Below are positions 35,152 through 44,138 of a stretch of 64,000 bases of DNA, in pieces. This stretch comes from Candidatus Palauibacter scopulicola (lineage in GTDB: Bacteria; Gemmatimonadota; Gemmatimonadetes; Palauibacterales; Palauibacteraceae), in NCBI RefSeq assembly GCF_947581915.1, contig NZ_CANPWG010000038.1, positions 25,429 through 89,428 on the forward strand, read 5' to 3'. Both the position numbers and the translations under genes were made by a program. Positions within the stretch are counted from its first letter, which is position 1. The number at the start of each line of letters is the position of its first letter. Below the pieces are notes generated by a model, which did no database searches, was not told the DNA's origin, and worked only from the letters and a program-made list of their open reading frames with translations.

Positions 35152-35182
35152 GCTCCCGGGTTTCGGCCCGGGAGCTTTTTTT
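35152..35182 (+). terminator. Rho-independent terminator after the OmpA-family gene
   Basis: GCTCCCGGG (35152-35160) pairs perfectly with CCCGGGAGC (35167-35175) around TTTCGG, followed by seven T (35176-35182). This is the clearest intrinsic terminator in the window. It ends 12 bases before the ygfZ start. Confidence 0.95.
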
Positions 35183-35194
35183 GCCGTCGACTTG

Positions 35195-36280
35195 ATGCCG
35201 GAGGGGTCCGGGTCCGAAGGGTATCGTGCCGCCGTCGAGCGTGTCGCGTTGTTCTCGAACGTCCCGCGGGCGGTCGTCGCCGTATCGGGTACCGCGGCGC
35301 TGCGCGTCGTGAACGGCCTCGCCTCGAACGATGTGAAGGATGTGCCGTTCGGGCGGGGCGTCTATTCCTTTCTCCTGGATCGCCGCGGACGCGTGGTCGT
35401 CGATCTGCGGATCCTGCCCGTGGCGGGATTCGAGCGCGACGCCGCAGACCCGGGAGTGCAAGCCTTTTGGCTGGACGTGCCGGGCGATGCCCTGCCCGCC
35501 CTGATGAATCACCTCCGGAAGTACGTGCCTCCAATGTTTGCCGGGCACGGCGAGACGAGCGTTGCCGTGCATACGCTCATCGGACCGCTGGCCGCCGAGA
35601 CGCTCGAACACTGGGGTTCGGCTGCGGGAATCTCGTTTACGCGGCAGCCGGGCGAACTGGCTCCGCTCGAAGCGACAACCGTACGTAGTGACGGCGCGAC
35701 GGCCCTCCTGGTCCGCCGGGAGGAGATCGAGGGGGCCGGGTTCGACCTGTATGTCGACCCCGCCGGCCGATCACGTGCTGAGGACCGGCCTTTACGGCAG
35801 TTGGAGGGCGCCGTCGCACGGGCAGGTGGAGCCGCCGCCGTCCGCGGAGACTGGGAGATCCTGCGGTTGGAGCGAGGGCTGCCGGTCTTCGGCGCCGAAC
35901 TGGGCACGGAGCGATTGGCCCAGGAGGCGGGCCAGGATGACCGGGCGATCAGCTTTGCCAAGGGGTGCTTCACGGGCCAGGAGGTCGTCGCGCGCATCCA
36001 TTACCGGGGCCATGTGAACCGCCACCTGCGCGGGTTTCGCTGGACCCGGGACACCCTCCACGAGGCACGCGACCTCGTGGGCGCCGAACTTCGAACGTCC
36101 TCTGGCACCGGTGGCGCGAAGCCGGTTGGTGTCATCACCTCCGCCGCTCATTCTCCACGTTTCGGACCCATCGGCCTGGGCTACGTTCGGCGAGAGGTGG
36201 CCCTCGCCGCGGTGCTGGAGTCAACCGACCATCCGGGTGTCGCGCTGCACGTCACGGAACTTCCCTTTACACATAAGTAA
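35195..36280 (+). CDS. ygfZ: YgfZ/GcvT-domain folate-binding protein
   Basis: The 361-residue protein has the GcvT fold and the YgfZ signature KGCFTGQEVVARIHYRGHVNR, with the essential cysteine in K-G-C-F-x-G-Q-E. YgfZ proteins bind folate and help repair or mature Fe-S enzymes such as MiaB; they are not the glycine-cleavage T-protein. That fits a genome region rich in Fe-S enzymes (SDH, FDH, aconitase-like). The start is ATG 35195, with TTG one codon earlier. CCTTTAC (36264-36270) and GTAAAGG (36277-36283) form a hairpin over the stop codon, without a T-run. Followed after 55 bases by the E1-beta gene. Confidence 0.85.
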   Translation: MPEGSGSEGYRAAVERVALFSNVPRAVVAVSGTAALRVVNGLASNDVKDVPFGRGVYSFLLDRRGRVVVDLRILPVAGFERDAADPGVQAFWLDVPGDALPALMNHLRKYVPPMFAGHGETSVAVHTLIGPLAAETLEHWGSAAGISFTRQPGELAPLEATTVRSDGATALLVRREEIEGAGFDLYVDPAGRSRAEDRPLRQLEGAVARAGGAAAVRGDWEILRLERGLPVFGAELGTERLAQEAGQDDRAISFAKGCFTGQEVVARIHYRGHVNRHLRGFRWTRDTLHEARDLVGAELRTSSGTGGAKPVGVITSAAHSPRFGPIGLGYVRREVALAAVLESTDHPGVALHVTELPFTHK

Positions 36281-36335
36281 AGGACAGCCGCCGAGACGTT
36301 GCTGATGCGGACGGCACGCGGTTATTCTTTGCGCC

Positions 36336-37310
36336 GTGGCTACCTATCTCGAAGCGATTCGACAGGCGATCCGTGAGGAGATGCGGGCGGACGCCAACGT
36401 CTTCATCATGGGCGAGGACATTGGCGCCTACGGCGGCGCCTTCAGGATTACGGAGGGGCTGCTCGCGGAATTCGGAGAAGATCGCGTCATCGACACTCCG
36501 ATCAGCGAGGCGGCCATCGTGGGCGCGGCGATCGGGGCGGCGCAGATGGGCCTGAAGCCCGTGTGCGAGATGCAGTTCATCGACTTCATCGCACCGGCCT
36601 TCAACGTGATCGTCAACTTCGCCGCCAAGGTCCGCTACCGTACGGGAGCGGGAGCCGCGCTGGTGATTCGGGGACCCTGCGGCGCCGGCGTGCGCGCGGG
36701 ACCCTTTCACTCGCAGAACGTCGAGTCGTATTTCGCCAACGTGCCCGGCCTCAAGCTGGTGGCTCCGGCCACGGTGAGAGATGCGAAGGGGCTGCTCAAG
36801 GCCGCGATTCGGGACCCGGACCCGGTCCTCTTCTTCGAGCACAAGTACCTGTATCGAAGACTCCGTGAAGAACTTGAGGAAGGCGAGGAGTTCCTGACGC
36901 CGCTGGGAAAGGCCCGCACGCATCGTGGAGGAACGGACCTCACGCTGGTCACGTATGGCGCCATGGTCCATACTGCGCAGGAGGCTGCGGAACAGCTGGC
37001 GGAGGAGGATGGCGCCGAGATTGAGATCATCGATCTGAGGACGCTGCAACCGCTCGATGGCGCCGCGATCCTCGAGAGCGTGAAGAAGACGGGGAGGCTT
37101 CTCGTCCTGCACGAAGCGCCGCGGTTCGGCGGCTTCGGCGGCGAGGTGGCAGCGTTGGTTTGCGAGCGCGCGTTCGAGTGGCTCGACGCTCCGATTCGGC
37201 GGGTGGCCGCACTCGACACGCCGGTGCCGTACGCGGCCGAGCTGGAGGAGGCGCATCTACCCCAGGTGGCGGACATCGTCTCGATGGCCCGCCTGCAACT
37301 GAGTTACTGA
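36336..37310 (+). CDS. 2-oxoacid dehydrogenase E1 component, beta subunit
   Basis: The 324-residue protein has the transketolase-type E1-beta signatures: MGEDIGAYGGAFRITEGL, RVIDTPISEAAIVGAAIGAA and RGPCGAGVRAGPFHSQN. IEIIDLRTLQPLDGAAILESVKKTGR closes the C-terminal domain. With an alpha subunit it decarboxylates pyruvate or a branched-chain oxoacid using thiamine diphosphate. No alpha-subunit gene lies in the window, although E1-alpha normally sits directly upstream. The start is GTG 36336. E2 follows after 33 bases. Confidence 0.92.
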   Translation: MATYLEAIRQAIREEMRADANVFIMGEDIGAYGGAFRITEGLLAEFGEDRVIDTPISEAAIVGAAIGAAQMGLKPVCEMQFIDFIAPAFNVIVNFAAKVRYRTGAGAALVIRGPCGAGVRAGPFHSQNVESYFANVPGLKLVAPATVRDAKGLLKAAIRDPDPVLFFEHKYLYRRLREELEEGEEFLTPLGKARTHRGGTDLTLVTYGAMVHTAQEAAEQLAEEDGAEIEIIDLRTLQPLDGAAILESVKKTGRLLVLHEAPRFGGFGGEVAALVCERAFEWLDAPIRRVAALDTPVPYAAELEEAHLPQVADIVSMARLQLSY

Positions 37311-37343
37311 ACCCACGCGGCTGTACGCCGGGGAAGAACACCT

Positions 37344-38837
37344 ATGTCCAAAGTGGATGTCATCATGCCGCAGATGGGGGAGTCCATCGCGGAGGGGACG
37401 CTGACGCGCTGGCTCAAGAATGTCGGGGATGCGGTCGAGCGTGACGAGGATCTGTTCGAGATATCCACGGACAAGGTGGACGCCGACATTCCGTCGCCGG
37501 CGGCGGGCGTGCTTGCCGAAGTTCTCGTGCAGGACGGAGAGACGGTCGAGATCGACACGGTCGTCGCCCGCATCGAGACGGATGCCACGGTCGCGGCACC
37601 CGCCGCACCTTCGGCCCCGCCGGCCGATCCGCCGCTGGATGCGAGGGCCGTAGAGCCCGTGGCGTCCACTGCGGTGGCGGCAGTTCCGATGGGACCGGCG
37701 GCGGACGCCACGCCCGCGTCTCCTTCTCCGGCGGCCGGGGGGGCGCCCGCCAGTCGGGATGAGCGGCTGAGGACTCGATCGACCCCGCTCGTGCGGAAGA
37801 TCGCCGCGGAACACGGCGTCGACATCCACCAGGTGCCCGGGACGGGCACCTCCGGCCGCGTGACCCGGGATGACATTCTGGCGTTCATCTCGGCCGGAGG
37901 GCCGGAGGCGGCCCCCGCTCCCACGGCCGTGCCCGCCCCCTCGCCAGCGCCCACCCCCGTTGCGGCGCCCGCCGCGGTCCCGTCGCCGGTCCCGGCCTCC
38001 GACGTGAAGGCCCCGGAGCCAGCGCTCCCCGAGACAGCGGCGCCCGGGCCGGCGGCGCCGGGCACGCTTCGGATCCCGATTCACGGGGCCACGCTGGACG
38101 TCCGGCTCGGCTCCGTGCCGATCCGCGACCGCGACCGCGTCGAGGAGATGAGCAGGGTCCGCCTGCGGACGATGGAACACATGCTCATGTCCAAGCGCGT
38201 CTCGGCGCACGTGACATCGGTGATCGAGGTGGACTTCGAACGGGTCGTTCAACTGAGGCGCTCGCTCAAATCCCGCTTCGCCGATCAGGGCGTGAAGCTC
38301 ACCTACGGCCCCTTCATCTATCGCGCCGTGATCGAGGCCCTGGGCGAATACCCGGTCCTCAACTCGTCGGTCGACGGATCGCGAATCGTGTACCACGGCA
38401 ACATCAATCTCGGGATCGCGGTGGCGATCAACGATGGCCGCGAGCTCATCGTGCCCGTCCTCAAGGACGCGGATCAACTCAGCCTGCTGGGACTCGCGCA
38501 ACGCTCGAACGAACTCGCCGGGAAGGCTCGCGGCAGGGCGCTCGACTTTGACGACATCCAGGGGGGGACGTTCACGATCACGAACGTAGGGGTGTTCGGG
38601 AACCTGTTCGGGACTCCGATCATCAACCAGCCCCAGGTCGCCATCCTCGGCACCGGCGTGATCGAGAAGCGTCCCGTCGTCGTTCAGGACGGATTCGGCA
38701 ATGACGTGATCGCGATCCGCAACCGGGCCTACTTCGGCCTTTCCTACGACCATCGCGTGGTCGACGGTGCCATGGCGGCGTTCTTCCTCAACCGGGTCCA
38801 GGAATACCTCGAGGGTTTCCCGGACGACTCCGCTTGA
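37344..38837 (+). CDS. Dihydrolipoamide acyltransferase E2 of a 2-oxoacid dehydrogenase complex
   Basis: The 497-residue protein has one N-terminal lipoyl domain (lipoyl lysine in EISTDKVDADIPSP, about residue 43). Pro/Ala-rich linkers flank the E1/E3-binding domain (STPLVRKIAAEHGVDIHQVP). The C-terminal acyltransferase domain has the catalytic His/Asp in YDHRVVDGAMAAFFL. It forms the core of a pyruvate or branched-chain oxoacid dehydrogenase; substrate is not decided by these motifs. The ATG at 37344 is preceded by GGGGAAGAACACCT. It directly follows E1-beta. E3 might be the disulfide reductase at 23469, but that is only a guess. Confidence 0.93.
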   Translation: MSKVDVIMPQMGESIAEGTLTRWLKNVGDAVERDEDLFEISTDKVDADIPSPAAGVLAEVLVQDGETVEIDTVVARIETDATVAAPAAPSAPPADPPLDARAVEPVASTAVAAVPMGPAADATPASPSPAAGGAPASRDERLRTRSTPLVRKIAAEHGVDIHQVPGTGTSGRVTRDDILAFISAGGPEAAPAPTAVPAPSPAPTPVAAPAAVPSPVPASDVKAPEPALPETAAPGPAAPGTLRIPIHGATLDVRLGSVPIRDRDRVEEMSRVRLRTMEHMLMSKRVSAHVTSVIEVDFERVVQLRRSLKSRFADQGVKLTYGPFIYRAVIEALGEYPVLNSSVDGSRIVYHGNINLGIAVAINDGRELIVPVLKDADQLSLLGLAQRSNELAGKARGRALDFDDIQGGTFTITNVGVFGNLFGTPIINQPQVAILGTGVIEKRPVVVQDGFGNDVIAIRNRAYFGLSYDHRVVDGAMAAFFLNRVQEYLEGFPDDSA

Positions 38838-38906
38838 CAGTCATCCTGACGGCCGGGTAGGCTGGCCGCGTTCCCACCCCACCCCACGAAGAGTCGACGA
38901 AAGACC

Positions 38907-39689
38907 ATGGAAAGCTCGGTCGCGGTTCGAGATCGCGGTTTCGGCAAGACCCTCCGCAGGGATCGGTGGTGGGTGCCGCCCCTGAGCGTAGCGCTGGGGC
39001 TCGGCCTCTTCGGCGGTTACGCCACCTGGGCGGTCCTGCAGGGCGGCAACTATTTCGCCGACCCATACCTGTCTCCCCTGTACTCGCCGTGCATCGCCGC
39101 CAGCTGCCCGGAACAGATCCGCCTGTTCGGAATCGACTGGTGGCCGTTCTCTCCGGCGATCCTCATGATGGGCGTGATCCTCGGGTTCCGGGGAACGTGT
39201 TACTACTACCGGAAGGCGTATTACCGCGCCTATTTCCTCGACCCGCCCGCCTGTGCGGTCGGCGAGTTCCGCGGCGAAAGGTATGGGGGCGAGACGCGGC
39301 TGCCGTGGGTCCTCCAGAACCTTCACCGCTACTTCCTGTACGCCTCGATCGTCATCTGGCTCTTCCTGACGTACGACACGATTCACGGGTTCTTCTTCGA
39401 GGACGGCTTCGGCGTCGGAGTCGGATCCATCGTCCTTCTGATCAACCTCGTGCTGCTTTCCGGGTACTGGTTCGGCTGCCACTCGCTCCGCCATCTGATC
39501 GGCGGCGATGTCGATTGCTATTCCTGCGCGCTGGCGGGAAAGGCTCGCCACAAGGCGTGGAAGGGTGTGAGCTGGTTCAACAAGCGACACATGGGCTGGG
39601 CCTGGTTCAGCCTCGTCTTCGTGTGCATGACGGATCTGTACATCCGGCTGGTGGCGATGCGGGTGTTCGAGGATCCCCGACTCTTCTGA
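38907..39689 (+). CDS. sdhC: Succinate dehydrogenase membrane subunit (non-canonical cytochrome b type)
   Basis: The 260-residue protein lies 27 bases before sdhA and has about five hydrophobic segments (VALGLGLFGGYATWAVL, ILMMGVILGFRG, YLLYASIVIWLFLTYDTIHG-type, VLLINLVLLSGYW, AWFSLVFVCMTDLYI). Histidines sit in or near helices (LQNLHRYFLY, GCHSLRHLIGG) as possible haem ligands, with cysteines in DVDCYSC. It is unlike the short SdhC/SdhD pair and instead resembles the single longer membrane subunit of some environmental bacterial SDH operons. Assignment rests mainly on gene order (C-A-B) and topology. Confidence 0.75.
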   Translation: MESSVAVRDRGFGKTLRRDRWWVPPLSVALGLGLFGGYATWAVLQGGNYFADPYLSPLYSPCIAASCPEQIRLFGIDWWPFSPAILMMGVILGFRGTCYYYRKAYYRAYFLDPPACAVGEFRGERYGGETRLPWVLQNLHRYFLYASIVIWLFLTYDTIHGFFFEDGFGVGVGSIVLLINLVLLSGYWFGCHSLRHLIGGDVDCYSCALAGKARHKAWKGVSWFNKRHMGWAWFSLVFVCMTDLYIRLVAMRVFEDPRLF

Positions 39690-39716
39690 ACCCAACGGAG
39701 CACAGCGGACTTTTTC

Positions 39717-41513
39717 ATGGAGATTTCAGAACGCCACGAGCATGACGTCCTCGTGATCGGAGCCGGAGGCGCCGGCCTCCGCGCGGCCGTCGCCGCCATG
39801 GAGGCGGGCGCATCCGTGGGACTCGTCGGCAAGTCGCTGCTCGGCAAGGCGCACACGGTCATGGCCGAGGGCGGGATGGCGGCCGCGCTCGGCAACAACC
39901 GTCCCGAAGACAACTGGAAGGTCCATTTCCGCGACACGATGCGGGGCGGCAAGGGGTTGTGCGACTGGCGGATGGCCAGGGCGCACGCCGAGGAGGCTCC
40001 GGATCGCGTGAGAGAGCTCGAGGCCTGGGGCGCCCTCTTCGACCGGGCGGAGGATGGTCGCATGAACCAGCGTCCGTTCGGGGGGCACACGTACGGAAGG
40101 CTGGCGCACGTCGGCGACCGGACGGGTCTGGAAATGATCCGGACGCTTCAGGATCATGCCGTGCACGAAGGGGCCGACGTCTTCATGGAGTGCACGGTGT
40201 TCCGCTTGATCCTCGTTGACGGCCGGGTGGCCGCAGCACTCGCGTATTGGCGTCCGACGGGCGAGTTCGTGCTCTTCCGCGCCCGGACGATCATCCTTGC
40301 CACGGGAGGACTGGGCAAGGCCTGGAAGGTGACGTCCAATTCCTGGGAGTGCACCGGCGACGGGGTGGCGCTCGCCTACGACGCCGGGGCTGAACTCATG
40401 GGAATGGAGTTCGTTCAGTTCCACCCCACCGGCATGGTGTGGCCGCCCAGCGTGCGCGGCACGCTCGTCACGGAAGGCGTTCGGGGCGAGGGAGGCGTTC
40501 TCACCAACGGGGATGGCGAGCGCTTCATGTTCCGGTACGTCCCCGAGATGTTCGAGGGGGACTACGCGGAGAGCGAAGAAGAGGCCGATCGCTGGGTGGA
40601 AGGCGATCGCACGGCCAACCGCCGGCCGCCGGAACTGCTCACCCGGGATGTCGTGGCAAAGGCGATCGTCGCGGAGGTCGAGGCCGGCCGCGGGAGCCCG
40701 CACGGCGGTGTCTTCCTCAACATCTCGGAGAAGCGGAGTCCCGAGTACATCAAGGCCAAGCTCCCGAGCATGTATCACCAGTTCAAGGAACTCGCGGGTG
40801 TCGACATCACGACCGACGCGATGGAGGTCGGGCCGACGACCCACTACGCGATGGGCGGAGTGAAGGTACACCCGGAGACGGCGGCGACCGGCGTTCCCGG
40901 GCTGTACGCGGCGGGGGAAGTCGCCGCGGGCCTCCACGGCGGCAATCGCCTCGGCGGGAATTCGCTCTCCGACCTTATCGTGTTCGGTCAACGCGCCGGC
41001 GCCGCGGCCGCCGAAGAAGCGAAAGACGTATCCTTCGCCGAGATCCCGGCGTCCGAGTTGTCCGCGGCCGTCGCGGGCGCGACGGCACCCTTCGCCCGCG
41101 AAGGTGGGCGGAATCCCTTCGGCCTGCAGGAGGAATTGCAGCAGATCATGCAGGACAAGGTCGGAATCGCCCGTACGGAACGTGCACTGCGCGAGGCCCT
41201 CGAAGACATCCACCGACTGCGCGGGGCGCTCGACACCTGCTCGATCCGCGGAGGGCGGGCCTTCAACCCGGGTTGGCACACCTGGCTCGACCTCGACGTC
41301 ATGCTCACCGTGGCCGAGGCGGTCGTGCTTTCCGCGCTCGAGCGTCGGGAGAGCCGCGGCGCGCATACCCGGATCGATTATCCGGACGCTGACGCCTCGC
41401 TCGGGCGCGTGAATCTTGTCATCCGATCGTCCGACGGACGGATGGTGACCGACACCGAAGAGGTATCGGAGCCGCCGGCGGAACTGAGGCAGCTCATCGA
41501 GGAAGGGGTGTAG
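39717..41513 (+). CDS. sdhA: Succinate dehydrogenase / fumarate reductase flavoprotein subunit
   Basis: The 598-residue protein has FAD motif VIGAGGAGLRAAVAA and KAHTVMAEGGMAAALGN, whose histidine is the usual site of covalent FAD. HPTGMVWPPSVRGTL carries substrate residues and GGNRLGGNSLSDLIVFGQRAG ends the flavin domain. The capping segment and helical C-terminal region are complete. It oxidises succinate to fumarate on the cytoplasmic face. The ATG 39717 start follows the membrane-subunit gene by 27 bases; sdhB begins 4 bases after its stop. Confidence 0.95.
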   Translation: MEISERHEHDVLVIGAGGAGLRAAVAAMEAGASVGLVGKSLLGKAHTVMAEGGMAAALGNNRPEDNWKVHFRDTMRGGKGLCDWRMARAHAEEAPDRVRELEAWGALFDRAEDGRMNQRPFGGHTYGRLAHVGDRTGLEMIRTLQDHAVHEGADVFMECTVFRLILVDGRVAAALAYWRPTGEFVLFRARTIILATGGLGKAWKVTSNSWECTGDGVALAYDAGAELMGMEFVQFHPTGMVWPPSVRGTLVTEGVRGEGGVLTNGDGERFMFRYVPEMFEGDYAESEEEADRWVEGDRTANRRPPELLTRDVVAKAIVAEVEAGRGSPHGGVFLNISEKRSPEYIKAKLPSMYHQFKELAGVDITTDAMEVGPTTHYAMGGVKVHPETAATGVPGLYAAGEVAAGLHGGNRLGGNSLSDLIVFGQRAGAAAAEEAKDVSFAEIPASELSAAVAGATAPFAREGGRNPFGLQEELQQIMQDKVGIARTERALREALEDIHRLRGALDTCSIRGGRAFNPGWHTWLDLDVMLTVAEAVVLSALERRESRGAHTRIDYPDADASLGRVNLVIRSSDGRMVTDTEEVSEPPAELRQLIEEGV

Positions 41514-41517
41514 CGAG

Positions 41518-42276
41518 GTGGCGGAACGAACTTTCCAGGTCTACCGCGGGTCCGACGACGACGGACGGCTCGAATCCTACACGATCGAGATCGATCAGGG
41601 CATGGTCGTGCTGGACGCGATCCACCGGATCCAGGCGGAGCACGCGCCGGATCTCGCGGTGCGCTGGAACTGCAAAGCCGGGAAGTGTGGATCCTGCAGC
41701 TGTGAGGTCAACGGGCGACCTCGCCTGACGTGCATGACCCGGCTCTCCGACTACGAGGACAGCGAATCGATCACGGTCACGCCGATGAAGGCCTTTCCCG
41801 TCATCAAGGATCTCGTCACCGACGTGTCTCAAGCGTACCGGAACAACGCCTCCATCCCGCGTTTCAAGCCGCGTCCCCGCGATGCGGAGGACGGCTGGCG
41901 GATGAAGCAGTTCGAGATCGAAAGGGCGCAGGAGATGAGGAAGTGCATCGAGTGCTTCCTCTGCCAGGATGTATGTCACGTACTCCGGTCACACCAAAAG
42001 CACCAGGAGTTCATCGGCCCCACGTACCTCGTGAGAACGGCCGGATACAGTCTGAACCCGATCGACGTGGAGGATCGGAGCGCGTTCCTCAAGGAGTCGG
42101 GGGGTATCGGGTTCTGCAACATCACGAAGTGCTGCACCGAGGTATGCCCGGAGAGCATCTCCATCACGGACAACGCGATCATTCCCCTCAAGGAGCGGGT
42201 CGTCGACCGCTTCTACGACCCCGTGAAGGCGCTCGTGAGACTCGTGCGGCGACGTGGCGCGGCCGCGTCCCCCTGA
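41518..42276 (+). CDS. sdhB: Succinate dehydrogenase / fumarate reductase iron-sulfur subunit
   Basis: The 252-residue protein has the [2Fe-2S] ligands in CKAGKCGSCSCEVNG, with RPRLTC after them. Two C-terminal ferredoxin-like cluster motifs follow: KCIECFLCQDVCHV and CNITKCCTEVCPE. This gives the [2Fe-2S], [4Fe-4S] and [3Fe-4S] chain of complex II. The start is GTG 41518, right after sdhA. The gene is convergent with the PIN-domain gene, only 6 bases apart, with no visible terminator. Confidence 0.95.
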   Translation: MAERTFQVYRGSDDDGRLESYTIEIDQGMVVLDAIHRIQAEHAPDLAVRWNCKAGKCGSCSCEVNGRPRLTCMTRLSDYEDSESITVTPMKAFPVIKDLVTDVSQAYRNNASIPRFKPRPRDAEDGWRMKQFEIERAQEMRKCIECFLCQDVCHVLRSHQKHQEFIGPTYLVRTAGYSLNPIDVEDRSAFLKESGGIGFCNITKCCTEVCPESISITDNAIIPLKERVVDRFYDPVKALVRLVRRRGAAASP

Positions 42277-42282
42277 CTCGCC

Positions 42283-42744
42283 CTAACCGGCATCCTCGAC
42301 GTTCAACACGCGCATCCCGGCAATCCGGCGGAGTCCCGAGCCTGAAGTGAGGTACACTTCGGCGCCCGAAACGAGCGCCGTCGCAATCTGCAGGGCTCGT
42401 TCCGGCCGACCCCCGAGCTTTGCGCGTACCTCGGCGGCCTGTACGGCAATTTCGGGGCTGGCCGACACGATGTCCAGCCGAGGGTAGAGTTGCATGTGCC
42501 GCGCCACGTCGCGAGCCACGGTCGGCTTTCCCTGCCGGTACACCTCCACGAGCACCTGGTACAGAGTCAGGCTCGACGTCTGGGCCTTGATCCTGCCGCT
42601 CGCGATGCCCGAGAAGGCGAGTTCCGTTTGTCTCGTCGGCCCCGTACCGGTCAGGTGAAGTGCAAATACGCGGGCGTCGACGTGGACGAGACCCGCCCCG
42701 GCCAGGTGCTCCTCGAGACCGGTGCGACTCGCGTCGTCCACCAT
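42283..42744 (-). CDS. PIN-domain protein, VapC-like toxin, probably missing catalytic residues
   Basis: The 153-residue PIN-fold protein keeps VHVDARVFALHLTG (first aspartate) and a middle glutamate in TLYQVLVEVYRQG. Its C-terminal part is RALQIATALVSGAEVYLTSGSGLRRI, where active PIN toxins have D-A-x-x-A-A and T-N-D. Two of the usual acidic residues are therefore Arg and Gly. It may have lost nuclease activity or use a different set. The start ATG 42744 lies one base after the antitoxin stop, so the pair is translationally coupled. It converges on sdhB. Confidence 0.78.
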   Translation of the reverse strand: MVDDASRTGLEEHLAGAGLVHVDARVFALHLTGTGPTRQTELAFSGIASGRIKAQTSSLTLYQVLVEVYRQGKPTVARDVARHMQLYPRLDIVSASPEIAVQAAEVRAKLGGRPERALQIATALVSGAEVYLTSGSGLRRIAGMRVLNVEDAG

Positions 42745-42745
42745 T

Positions 42746-42967
42746 TCAGGCGTCCTCGAGTTCGATCCAGAGATCCCCGGCATCGACGACATCCCGAAGC
42801 ACGCCCCGTAGACGATCCTCCCGGTCCGGCGGCAGCTTTTCCATCCGTACGGTGTCGCCGTCCACCGACACCGCGAGCCGGTCGCCGGGCCTGAGGCGGA
42901 GTGCCTCCCGCGCGGCTTTGGGAACCACGATCTGGTTCTTGCTGCTCATCTTTACGGAAACGACCAT
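42746..42967 (-). CDS. AbrB/SpoVT-type antitoxin
   Basis: The 73-residue protein has the swapped-hairpin AbrB DNA-binding fold: VKMSSKNQIVVPKAAREALR then LRPGDRLAVSVDGDTVRME. The acidic C-terminal tail (LRDVVDAGDLWIELEDA) is the usual toxin-binding part. It should bind the operator in front of itself and control the pair. The start is ATG 42967; an ATG six codons later (MSSKNQ) is also reasonable. It lies directly upstream of the PIN gene. Confidence 0.82.
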   Translation of the reverse strand: MVVSVKMSSKNQIVVPKAAREALRLRPGDRLAVSVDGDTVRMEKLPPDREDRLRGVLRDVVDAGDLWIELEDA

Positions 42968-43060
42968 ACGGCCATCCTAGCGCTTTACCAGATCGCTTGG
43001 CAACCGGAGGGTCCAAAGCGCGAGGGTGGGGGAGCGCGATGATGGGGTCGGACGATCACG

Positions 43061-44047
43061 TCAGTTGAACCACCAGACCATCACGATGTACGCGAGATAG
43101 AGCAGCAGGAGGAGTCCGCCCTCCGTCCTCTGCACGGTGCCGCGATGCAGCGCGAGGGGGATGAGGATGACGGAGAAGGCCAGGGCCGGAAGCACATAGC
43201 CGACGACGATGGTCGGGTCGAGAACGAGCGGGCGCACGAGCGCGGCCGTCCCGAGCACGAGGCCGAGATTGAACACGTTCGAGCCGATGACGTTGCCGAT
43301 CGCGATGTCTCCCATGCGCCGGAAGGCGGCCACCAGCGTAGAGGCCAGTTCCGGCAGTGAAGTGCCGACCGCGATCAGCGTGGCGGCGATCACGGCTTCC
43401 GGAACGGCCAGCGACCTGGCGATCCCCTCGGCGCCCTCCAGCAGCCAACGCGCCCCGTAGGTAAGGCAGGGCAGGCCGAGGCCGATCCGTACGAGCGACC
43501 ACCAGGCCCCCGGCGCCGCGATATCGGTCTCCGCCGGACCGGTCCCGGTCCCCGGCGCAGGCGCGTCCGGACCGGGAGCGCGTTCGGGCGTGCCAAACAC
43601 GCCAACTCGTTCCCACTTCAGGAGAAAGAAGAGGTAGAGGGCCCAGCCGGATACGAGCAGGAGTCCGTCAAGGCGTCCGACGGCATCGTTGAGCGACAGC
43701 ACCATCACGAGAGAGAGGACGATGATGACGAGCGGCGTCTCGCGCACGATGACCCGCCGGTGAACCTCGATCGGCCGAATCAGGGCGCCGATTCCCACGA
43801 TCAAGCCCACGTTCGCGGCCGTGGAACCCATGATGTTGCCCACGGCTACGTCCGGTTGGCCCTCCAGCGACGCAAGTGCGCTTACGACCAGTTCCGGGGC
43901 CGAGGTGCCGAAAGCGACCACGGTCAGGCCAACGACGAGCGGGCTGACACCGAATCTCTGCGCGAGGCCGGCGGCGCCGCGAACGAGCCAGTCCGCGCCG
44001 AGCGTCAAGGGTACGAACGCGAAGGCGAAGAGGAGGGTGTTCCTCAT
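43061..44047 (-). CDS. Calcium/sodium antiporter, CaCA family (YrbG-like)
   Basis: The 328-residue integral membrane protein shows the two inverted alpha-repeats of the family. LTVVAFGTSAPELVVSAL with GNIMGSTAANVGLIVG is in the first half; LIAVGTSLPELASTLVAA with GNVIGSNVFNLGLVLG is in the second. The conserved acidic residues within GTS-PE motifs bind the exchanged ions. About ten helices are expected; the loop after the first half contains an Ala/Pro-rich stretch (APGPDAPAPGTGTGPA). It stands alone between the toxin pair and the bactofilin gene. Confidence 0.92.
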   Translation of the reverse strand: MRNTLLFAFAFVPLTLGADWLVRGAAGLAQRFGVSPLVVGLTVVAFGTSAPELVVSALASLEGQPDVAVGNIMGSTAANVGLIVGIGALIRPIEVHRRVIVRETPLVIIVLSLVMVLSLNDAVGRLDGLLLVSGWALYLFFLLKWERVGVFGTPERAPGPDAPAPGTGTGPAETDIAAPGAWWSLVRIGLGLPCLTYGARWLLEGAEGIARSLAVPEAVIAATLIAVGTSLPELASTLVAAFRRMGDIAIGNVIGSNVFNLGLVLGTAALVRPLVLDPTIVVGYVLPALAFSVILIPLALHRGTVQRTEGGLLLLLYLAYIVMVWWFN

Positions 44048-44138
44048 CCTCGGTTACGGGATTCCGTCAAGCGTATCGCCCGATACGGCGGAGCGCGGCG
44101 CGACCCCTGCGGCGGGGAGGCCGGGCGGAAGCCTCGCT

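Noticed and set aside
35195..36280. Glycine cleavage T protein GcvT
   Set aside because: The K-G-C-F-x-G-Q-E motif is diagnostic of YgfZ, and gcvH/gcvP lie 25 kb away.
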